Shown here piece after piece: positions 56,349 through 64,000 of a DNA stretch of 64,000 nucleotides. The DNA is taken from NCBI RefSeq assembly GCF_002735645.1, contig NZ_PDZG01000002.1, positions 1-64,000 of the forward strand, read 5' to 3'. This DNA is from Iodobacter sp. BJB302 (GTDB taxonomy: Bacteria; Pseudomonadota; Gammaproteobacteria; Burkholderiales; Chitinibacteraceae). Under the pieces are notes generated by a model that worked only from the letters and a program-made list of their open reading frames with translations, searched no databases and was not told where the DNA came from. The position numbers were made by a program, and so were the translations under genes. Positions within the stretch are counted from its first letter, which is position 1; every line of letters starts with the position of its first letter.

Positions 56349-57656
56349 TCAGCCTTGCTGGCCCATCAGCTCTTCAAAGGACATGCCTTTTTCAGTTACC
56401 TGTGCCTTAGCCAGAACGAACTCAACCACATTGTCTTCCAACGCCATTGATTCCGGGCCAGCCAAACGCTCACGATCTTCAAAGTACCATGCTACAACTT
56501 CGCTTGGATCTTCGTAATTCTGCGCCAAATCTTCAACAACCGCTTTTACCTGATCCGCTTTCGCTTCAAGGCCGTTACCCTTAACCAGCTCAGCCAATGC
56601 TAAACCAAGGTGAACACGGCGCTGTGCTTGCGCTTCAAACATTTCTGGCGAGAACGGAACATACTTTGGGTCGATACCGCGTGCTTTCAAGTCTGCAAGC
56701 GCACCTTCAGCCAAACGACCGATTTCCAGCTGAACCAGAGCCTTAGGCAATTCAACCGGCGCAGCAGCAATCAGTGCCGTCATAACGTTTTCTTTAGCGC
56801 GGGCTTTCAGGCGGAAGCGCACTTCGCGCTCCAGGTTGCCACGGACTTCAGCGCGCATTTTTTCTACATCGCCATCAACAATACCCAGGCTTTTTGCGAA
56901 GTCTGCATCCACTTCCGGCAAGATAGCAGCAGCCACATTTTTAACCGTGATTTCGAATACTGCAGTTTTGCCTGCAACATCGGCACCATGGTAATCAGCA
57001 GGGAATTCAACGCTTACCGATTTGGTTTCGTCTTCTTTCATACCGATCACACCGGCTTCAAAGCCTGGCAACATCTGGCCCTTGCCCAGCAGGAAAGCGT
57101 GGTTTTCAGCAGAACCACCATCAAACAATACGCCGTCGATTGAGCCTTTGAAATCTACGATCACGCGATCGCCATCCGCTGCTTCGCGCTCTACGCGCTC
57201 AAAACGAGTACGCTGGCGACGCAGGATGTCTACTGTTTTTTCTACTTCAGCATCAGACAATTCCAATACTGGTTTTTCAATTTGAGCAGCAGCTAAATCA
57301 CCGATCACAACTTCCGGATACACTTCAAAAGTAGCCGAGAACTGGAAATCGCCTGTTTCTTCCGCCGCATCTTTTGGCTCGAAACGTGGGTAGCCTGCTA
57401 CACGCAGCTTTTGCTCTTGTACTGCCTGACCAAAACTCACTTCAACCGTTTCGCCCAATACTTCTTCCTGAATACGGAAGCCGTAGTTTTGTGCAACGAT
57501 TTTCATCGGCGCTTTACCTGGACGAAAACCTGCAATTTTTGCAGTCTTAGCAACATGCTTCAAACGCGCGTTAACTTGCTCGGTAATTTCTGCGCGTGGC
57601 ACAGAAATAGACAGGCGACGTTCGAGTTGATTCAGGGTTTCTAGTTGTACTTGCAT
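56349..57656 (-). CDS. tig: Trigger factor
   Basis: Trigger factor is the ribosome-bound chaperone with prolyl isomerase activity. The 435-residue protein has the N-terminal ribosome-binding domain (signature near GFRPGKAPMKIV, residues 44-56). An FKBP-like domain is at about 155-240 (ADGDRVIVDFKGSIDGVLFDGG) and a helical C-terminal chaperone domain follows. It opens the tig-clpP-clpX-lon block. Confidence 0.96.
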   Translation of the reverse strand: MQVQLETLNQLERRLSISVPRAEITEQVNARLKHVAKTAKIAGFRPGKAPMKIVAQNYGFRIQEEVLGETVEVSFGQAVQEQKLRVAGYPRFEPKDAAEETGDFQFSATFEVYPEVVIGDLAAAQIEKPVLELSDAEVEKTVDILRRQRTRFERVEREAADGDRVIVDFKGSIDGVLFDGGSAENHAFLLGKGQMLPGFEAGVIGMKEDETKSVSVEFPADYHGADVAGKTAVFEITVKNVAAAILPEVDADFAKSLGIVDGDVEKMRAEVRGNLEREVRFRLKARAKENVMTALIAAAPVELPKALVQLEIGRLAEGALADLKARGIDPKYVPFSPEMFEAQAQRRVHLGLALAELVKGNGLEAKADQVKAVVEDLAQNYEDPSEVVAWYFEDRERLAGPESMALEDNVVEFVLAKAQVTEKGMSFEELMGQQG

Positions 57657-58028
57657 TTCAAACCATTCCTATGGGGGATCAACGCGCGTACACGCATCTT
57701 AATAAATAGGGGATAAAGCCAGCTCATCAGCAGTAATATGCAGATCATCAGTCATGATCTTTGCCTTTCCAGCTCTCCCCGTCTCAGACCAGCCAAAACA
57801 GACAGAAAAACCAGATCAGCACGCAGCACTCACCGCGATTTACCAACAAAGTCGGTAAGTTTAGCGCACAACGGCACGCAAATCCAAACAGAATTATTAA
57901 CCAGCGCCCGTGCGACCAAAAACACAGCAGCCACAAGACTTAGACCGCAAGCTCCGGCCAATAAAAAAACAGATGCTTTGTGCGATTTTCCAACAAGAAA
58001 AGTGTTATGCAGCCGGAATTTTAGGCAT
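57657..58028. other. Upstream region of tig
   Basis: About 370 bases without a believable gene; the long plus-strand ORF running to 58262 crosses the tRNA-Leu gene and is not real. A small AGATCAT/ATGATCT inverted repeat with a five-base spacer lies at about 57742-57760. It should contain the tig promoter. Confidence 0.5.
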
Positions 58029-58029
58029 G

Positions 58030-58067
58030 AAAAAAGCCGCAAGAGCAATGCTCTTGCGGCTTTTTTT
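58030..58067. terminator. Terminator behind tRNA-Leu
   Basis: GCCGCAAGAGC (58036-58046) pairs with GCTCTTGCGGC (58050-58060) over a three-base loop, with an A-run before and a run of seven T after. It is bidirectional. Confidence 0.92.
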
Positions 58068-58076
58068 CAGAATATT

Positions 58077-58161
58077 TGGTGGGGGATAAGAGACTCGAAC
58101 TCTTACACCTTACGGCGCTGGAACCTAAATCCAGTGCGTCTACCAATTCCGCCAACCCCCC
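58077..58161 (-). tRNA. tRNA-Leu (TAG)
   Basis: An 85-base class II tRNA with encoded CCA. The acceptor GGGGGGT pairs with ATCCCCC. The anticodon arm CTGGATTTAGGTTCCAG gives TAG. A variable arm follows (GCGCCGTAAGGTGT), and the T-arm is AAGAGTTCGAGTCTCTT. A strong terminator lies just downstream. Confidence 0.97.
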
Positions 58162-58397
58162 ACTTCTCATCGCTACGTTTGCTTGTGCACCGAAGGAAGA
58201 CCCGCATTCTAGTTGAAGGTTTTTACTTTGCCAAGCCTTATTTTGAAAATATTTCAAAATAATTTAAGCAACCGTCACAACAGACACGAAATTCTTTAAT
58301 ATAACAGTAAGATAATCGCAATCTATACAGCCCATAAAAAGTTTATGTCATACTCCGCACAGCTTTTCACCCTATACACTCTTACTTCACCCCTCCC

Positions 58398-59453
58398 GTG
58401 AACGATCATATACATACACTCCTGCGTATTCTTCCTGCTTGCGATCTTGCTACGACAGAAGTTCGCTGGTTTGCCGGCCAGCAATCCGGCACGGCACAGC
58501 TCAGCGCGCTTCCGCCCTCGCAAAGAACCGAGCTTATTGTTCCTGCGGCGCTCTCAAATATTTATCGCGCAGAGCTGCCAAAGCAATCTTTAGCAAGGCG
58601 GCAAAAACTTTTGCCCCATCTTTTAGAGGATCGCCTGCTCAGCCCTGCTGCATCACTGCACTTTGGGCTCAACGACCAGAATAATAAAATTATTGCTGCA
58701 GACCGAAAATGGCTGACTCAATACCTGAGCTTACTGGCCGGGCATCAGATCATTCCTTCAGCGGTGTGGAGTCTTTATGATTTTCTGCCTGATAGCGAAG
58801 GCTGGTGTGTTGCTACTGATCAGCAAACATACCTCGTGCGCACGCCGGAAGGACAATACAGCCAGCTTGATGATGCCCTTATCGTTGAGGCACTGATTGG
58901 TGACGCATCAAGGCAAGATCTCCACCTTGCTGATTTAATCCCAAACAGCGTACCGGGTACAAATTTACTGCAAGGTGATTTTGCCCAGCGCAGCCAGTGG
59001 CGTTTTGACTGGAAAATCCTGCAAACCCCGGCACTACTATTAAGTGCTATTTTTGCACTGGTTTTAGCGGGGCAAATTGGTGACTGGTGGCAATTACGCA
59101 GCAGCAAACTGGCTTTGCAGCGTGAAATGCGCCAGACCTATGCGGCGGCCTTTCCCGGCGAGCCAGTCTTTGACCCCGTATTACAGCTGCAAAGCAAACT
59201 GCGTGATCGCGGCGGGCTTCGCAGCGGCAACGGTGACGGGCTGGACCTGCTCCTGCAAGTAGCCGGCATTGCCGGTAATGGCCTGCAACTGACACAGCTC
59301 GATTACACCAATGGCCAGCTCAGTTTGGAGTTACCAGATTCTCAGGCGGGCAGCCTGCAGTCTCAGCTTAAAGGGGCAGGATTATCTGCAGAAACCCAGC
59401 CTGCAACAACAGGGCGCATGAAAGTTATGATCCGCGCCCAAGCCGTAAAATGA
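58398..59453 (+). CDS. gspL: Type II secretion system protein GspL
   Basis: GspL is an inner-membrane platform protein that joins the secretion ATPase to the periplasm. The 351-residue product has the cytoplasmic actin-like domain in its first 190 residues (VPAALSNIYRAELPKQSLARRQKLLPHLLEDRLL). One membrane segment lies near 213-232 (TPALLLSAIFALVLAGQIG) and a periplasmic ferredoxin-like end follows. The start is GTG. It begins a gspL-gspM-gspN run; the rest of the gsp operon is not in the window. Confidence 0.88.
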   Translation: MNDHIHTLLRILPACDLATTEVRWFAGQQSGTAQLSALPPSQRTELIVPAALSNIYRAELPKQSLARRQKLLPHLLEDRLLSPAASLHFGLNDQNNKIIAADRKWLTQYLSLLAGHQIIPSAVWSLYDFLPDSEGWCVATDQQTYLVRTPEGQYSQLDDALIVEALIGDASRQDLHLADLIPNSVPGTNLLQGDFAQRSQWRFDWKILQTPALLLSAIFALVLAGQIGDWWQLRSSKLALQREMRQTYAAAFPGEPVFDPVLQLQSKLRDRGGLRSGNGDGLDLLLQVAGIAGNGLQLTQLDYTNGQLSLELPDSQAGSLQSQLKGAGLSAETQPATTGRMKVMIRAQAVK

Positions 59454-59466
59454 GCAACCTAAGAAA

Positions 59467-59934
59467 ATGAACAAACTGAAAGAATTCTGGCAACAATGCA
59501 AACCCCGCGAGCGGCTTTATTTAAGCGGCTGCGGCCTGTTTGCCCTTTTTGCAATCCTCTATGCGGGAGTATGGCAGCCGGTTAACAGCTCCCGGGCACA
59601 GCTCAGCAAGCAAGTGCCTCAGATGCAAATGCAACTTGCAGAGCTGCAAAGACAACTCGCGCAGATCAAATCCACCCCCGCAGGCCCAAGCCGCAATGGC
59701 GATTTGCGCGCTGCAGTGCAAGCCAGTCTGGACGCCAGAAACACCAGCGCAGACATTCAGGCACTCACAGCAGACAAACTGCAGATTAAAATCGCACAGA
59801 TTCGCTTTGCCGATGCACTTCCCCTGCTTTCAGCACTTCGCAGCGAAACCGGCTCGCATATCAATCACCTGCAAATCAGCGGAGCAGAACACAATGGCAT
59901 TGTGCAGCTGAGCGCAGAGGTAGAACGCCAATGA
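59467..59934 (+). CDS. gspM: Type II secretion system protein GspM
   Basis: A 155-residue inner-membrane protein that partners GspL. A short cytoplasmic start (KEFWQQCKPRERLYLSG) precedes one membrane segment (residues about 20-36, GLFALFAILYAGVWQP). A coiled coil and a ferredoxin-like periplasmic part follow. It starts 13 bases after gspL and overlaps gspN by four bases. Confidence 0.85.
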   Translation: MNKLKEFWQQCKPRERLYLSGCGLFALFAILYAGVWQPVNSSRAQLSKQVPQMQMQLAELQRQLAQIKSTPAGPSRNGDLRAAVQASLDARNTSADIQALTADKLQIKIAQIRFADALPLLSALRSETGSHINHLQISGAEHNGIVQLSAEVERQ

Positions 59935-60650
59935 AGCAATATCTTTATCACCGCAGCAAATTCATTATTCCTTTGCTGATTTTATTTTTGATGTTGCAAT
60001 TTCCAGCCTCATTTATTTTGAAATTTGTCCCCGCCCCCGTGCAGTTAGGCGGCGTAAGCGGCACCATATGGTCCGGCAGGCTGACCCCCCTTGGCATCAG
60101 TGGCCAGCAGTTGCTGGATGAAGTGCGCTGGCAGTGGCAACCCCTTAAGCTTTTCAAAGGGCAACTGGTGTGGCAGCTGGATACCCGCTATGGCAGCCAG
60201 GCAGGCAAAGCATGGTTAGCCCTTGGCGCGGGCGGCAACCGCCTTGAATCGGTCAGCCTCACCCTGCCTGCCGCACCTTTATTTGCACTCGATAAAAAGC
60301 TAGCCCCTTTTCAGCTTGGCGGCCAGCTCACCTTGGAAGCCAGCCGGATAAGCAAGCCACAAACAAGCGAAATCAACTTACACTGGCAAAATGCCAGCTC
60401 GCTCGTGACCCCGCAGGCCAATCCCTTTGGCAGCTACCAGATCAAATTACAGCCTGATTTAAACTGGACTATCTCGCCTGAGGGCGGTGCTGCCCTGGCC
60501 ATTTCAGGACAGGGTAAAGCTGATCCTCAGCGCGGCCCGCAGGGCTCACTCCAGCTCAAAGCGGGCAGTGGCAAAGAAAGCCTCTTTGCCCCCCTATTGG
60601 ATCGCATGCCGTTAAACGGTGATCAGCGCGAACTAAAACTTGGCTTATAA
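59931..60650 (+). CDS. gspN: Type II secretion system protein GspN
   Basis: A 239-residue inner-membrane anchored accessory protein. One N-terminal membrane segment (residues about 12-30, IIPLLILFLMLQFPASFIL) is followed by a beta-rich periplasmic domain (GVSGTIWSGRLTPLGISGQQL near 44-64), as in GspN. It overlaps gspM by four bases and ends 48 bases before glnB. Confidence 0.85.
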   Translation: MKQYLYHRSKFIIPLLILFLMLQFPASFILKFVPAPVQLGGVSGTIWSGRLTPLGISGQQLLDEVRWQWQPLKLFKGQLVWQLDTRYGSQAGKAWLALGAGGNRLESVSLTLPAAPLFALDKKLAPFQLGGQLTLEASRISKPQTSEINLHWQNASSLVTPQANPFGSYQIKLQPDLNWTISPEGGAALAISGQGKADPQRGPQGSLQLKAGSGKESLFAPLLDRMPLNGDQRELKLGL

Positions 60651-61037
<387 letters not shown>

Positions 61038-61117
61038 ACCATCCGCCACATAGAATACAACGCGAGCTCAAACTGCCCGTGCTGAAGAAATGCAGCACCT
61101 GCTAACGGTTTAATCAA

Positions 61118-61148
61118 AAAAAATGCGGCTTATCAGGCCGCATTTTTT
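61118..61148 (+). terminator. Terminator behind glnB
   Basis: AAATGCGGC (61121-61129) pairs with GCCGCATTT (61138-61146), followed by TTT. The A-run before it makes it usable for the convergent M28 gene as well. Confidence 0.88.
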
Positions 61149-61219
61149 ACAAAGACACACGCCACACCTTCCTTTTTACCACTCAGACATGCCGCACAAT
61201 CTGCACGGCCTGATTCTGC

Positions 61220-62755
61220 TTATTGCGGGCGATACGTTACTTTAAGGGTGTAATTTGCTGCGGAATAGCCATTCAGCAGCAAATAAACATCGCCATTTGC
61301 GCTTAAGTTTAATGCGCAGGTTTCCGAGCTGCTTGGGCCATCAGACTTGCAATCAAACACGGTTGTGCTGGGTGCACTGCCTTTACGCAAGTATAAATCT
61401 GCATCACCTGTGCCACTCAGTACAGCAGTAAAATCACCGCCAGCGCCCACTTTAAACGGGCCATAACTTTGCTTTTGTCCCACCGCCAGCTTGCCGGAGA
61501 AGTTTTCCACCTTATCCACGGGCCCTGGTCCTACTGGACCATCGCTTCCCAGCTCAACCATAAATGCCAGCGCCATTTTAGAAAACTTCAAAGCATGCTG
61601 AGCCTGATTGCCGCTGTTAGCGTAGGTGTCGTTGGCCGTATGGATATAAGGGTTGTCTTGTGTAAATGAGGATTCAAAAGGCATAGAGGCAAAATAGCCC
61701 TGCCCACTCCAGGATGCATGATCTGAGCAAGCGTAACCGCATTTATCGTAACCAATCTTTATCGCTGGCAGATAGGTCGTCAGCAAATTAGCCACAAACT
61801 GATTTTGCGCGTTATCGGTGTAATCGGTGTAAAGGTAGATGTCCTTATCCGAGCCTTTATAGTTGGTCATATCCAGCTGCATCACCCCAACCACATTGGT
61901 GTTCGCCGCTTTAAAACTTTTGGCAATATCCTGTGAGCCGCGCAGGCCGACTTCTTCTGCGGCATAGCCCATCAGCTTCAGTGTCCGGCGTGGCTTATAT
62001 CCCCCTGCTACCAACACCCGCAGTACCTCAGTCATGCTGGCAATGCCGGATGCATCATCGTCGGCTCCTGGTGCACGTGTACCCTCGCTGGTTCCCTGGC
62101 CATTAATTGAATCAAGATGGCCGCCCAGCACCACCACCTCGGACGGATTATCGGAGCCCTGAATCGTCAGAATCACTGATTTTTGCGCCCATGAATGGCT
62201 AAACTGCTCAACCGTAATATCACTGCGGCCAGCCGCTATTTGCTGCCAGCGCGTTTTCAGCCAGTTGGATGCATTAACACCATGCGTCGTGGTGTAGTAG
62301 CGATTGGTAAAAGCAGATAAATCATTAATGGTTTGCGCGATATTGCTGTCCTGCATTTGTGGCAATAAGGCATTCACGACGCTTTGATTATCCAGCGTAT
62401 ACGAGGGGTGAGCCGCTGCCAACAAGCTGCTGACTGGTGTTAAGGCCTGACGCCCGGCTGCTTCACTGGCATGAAACATAAAGCCGCCGCAGCGATGCAA
62501 CTCTTCATGCACAGATGCAGATAAACGGGCGAGCTGCTGCTCATCCACCTCAACCAGATGCACCCGCTCAGCCGCCAGCAAACCCACTTGCGGTAAAATA
62601 GCGCGGCTCTCTTTTGCAATAGTTTGCGGCGCAAGCTTTTGCAGCTGTAAATAAGCCGCATCACCCAGGGTTATCCAGACTTTTTTAGGTGCAGCATCAG
62701 CGGCAGCGCTCAGCAAGACACCGCACAAAAGCAGAGGGATCACTTTTAGTTTCAT
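61220..62755 (-). CDS. Secreted M28-family aminopeptidase with PPC domain
   Basis: A zinc aminopeptidase of the Vibrio leucyl-aminopeptidase type. The 511-residue precursor has a signal peptide (MKLKVIPLLLCGVLLSAAADA) and a propeptide. The catalytic domain carries the metal ligands in GGHLDS, GADDDASG, YAAEEVGLRGSQ and CSDHASW. A C-terminal PPC (pre-peptidase) beta domain from about residue 405 is of the kind found on proteases exported by type II secretion. It is clustered with an M4 protease gene upstream on the same strand. Confidence 0.92.
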   Translation of the reverse strand: MKLKVIPLLLCGVLLSAAADAAPKKVWITLGDAAYLQLQKLAPQTIAKESRAILPQVGLLAAERVHLVEVDEQQLARLSASVHEELHRCGGFMFHASEAAGRQALTPVSSLLAAAHPSYTLDNQSVVNALLPQMQDSNIAQTINDLSAFTNRYYTTTHGVNASNWLKTRWQQIAAGRSDITVEQFSHSWAQKSVILTIQGSDNPSEVVVLGGHLDSINGQGTSEGTRAPGADDDASGIASMTEVLRVLVAGGYKPRRTLKLMGYAAEEVGLRGSQDIAKSFKAANTNVVGVMQLDMTNYKGSDKDIYLYTDYTDNAQNQFVANLLTTYLPAIKIGYDKCGYACSDHASWSGQGYFASMPFESSFTQDNPYIHTANDTYANSGNQAQHALKFSKMALAFMVELGSDGPVGPGPVDKVENFSGKLAVGQKQSYGPFKVGAGGDFTAVLSGTGDADLYLRKGSAPSTTVFDCKSDGPSSSETCALNLSANGDVYLLLNGYSAANYTLKVTYRPQ

Positions 62756-62784
62756 TTTGACGTTCCTTTGAATTTATTAAATCC

Positions 62785-62817
62785 AAAAAAAAGCCCTGCT
62801 CACATTCGTAGCAGGGC
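62785..62817 (-). terminator. Terminator of the M4 protease gene
   Basis: On the minus strand GCCCTGCT, a loop and AGCAGGGC are followed by eight T. It separates the M4 gene from the M28 gene. Confidence 0.9.
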
Positions 62818-62851
62818 ACGCGGCCTAGCACAGCCGCATCAGCTGACTTAA

Positions 62852-64000
<1,149 letters not shown>

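Noticed and set aside
57738-58262. Plus-strand ORF of 174 codons
   Set aside because: Crosses the tRNA-Leu gene and its terminator and has no protein family character.

Overview
The window looks like a chromosomal piece of a mid-GC betaproteobacterium, most likely of the order Neisseriales (Iodobacter/Chromobacterium relatives). The basis is gene order and protein character: tig-clpP-clpX-lon-hupB-tRNA-ppiD, leuC-entericidin-leuD, tamA-tamB, flgM-flgN, ubiD, gspL-M-N next to a PII gene, and FadL/FadE-type beta-oxidation genes. The genus is an inference. No rRNA and no CRISPR array is present. Three tRNAs are visible (Asp, Val, Leu).

Layout. 1-3,090 is a decayed accessory patch: the end of an IS3-type transposase, an orphan ORF that seems to have lost its 5' end, and a tyrosine integrase broken by two frameshifts. 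3,135-12,140 holds a secreted M13 peptidase, flgM-flgN behind a sigma-28 promoter, an NlpC/P60 lipoprotein, a GNAT acetyltransferase, nagB, leuC-(entericidin-like)-leuD, a secreted barnase-type RNase with its barstar inhibitor, and a methyltransferase with a DUF4214 tail. 12,178-17,832 is tamA-tamB. A gene-poor stretch follows, containing a compact transcription unit for a 28-residue peptide (about 17,890-18,204).

18,608-27,930 is dominated by fatty-acid oxidation: thiolase, a multifunctional hydroxyacyl-CoA dehydrogenase/enoyl-CoA hydratase with FadN-like domain order, FadL, FadE, and a TetR regulator whose promoter overlaps a perfect PsrA-like palindrome. A second, weaker copy of that palindrome lies upstream of fadL.

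29,880-41,061 is a chemosensory cluster: MCP-like protein, cheY, STAS protein, cheA, MCP, cheW, cheR, cheB and a REC-EAL protein. It contains two broken MCP genes. One ends in a fragment of cheR. The other lacks its sensor half and carries a +1/-94 frameshift pair. A further cheR lies at 42,675.

41,076-49,000 carries housekeeping and lipid-related genes (D-2-hydroxyacid dehydrogenase, DJ-1 family protein, ubiD, hexose-6-phosphate mutarotase, MaoC hydratase, dienelactone hydrolase-like protein, enoyl-CoA hydratase). 49,021-57,656 is the protein-quality-control block with tRNA-Asp and tRNA-Val. 58,077-61,037 has tRNA-Leu, gspL-M-N and glnB. The window closes with two secreted metalloproteases, M28 and M4, that share a C-terminal PPC domain; they are plausible clients of the type II secretion system, whose gspL-M-N genes lie here.
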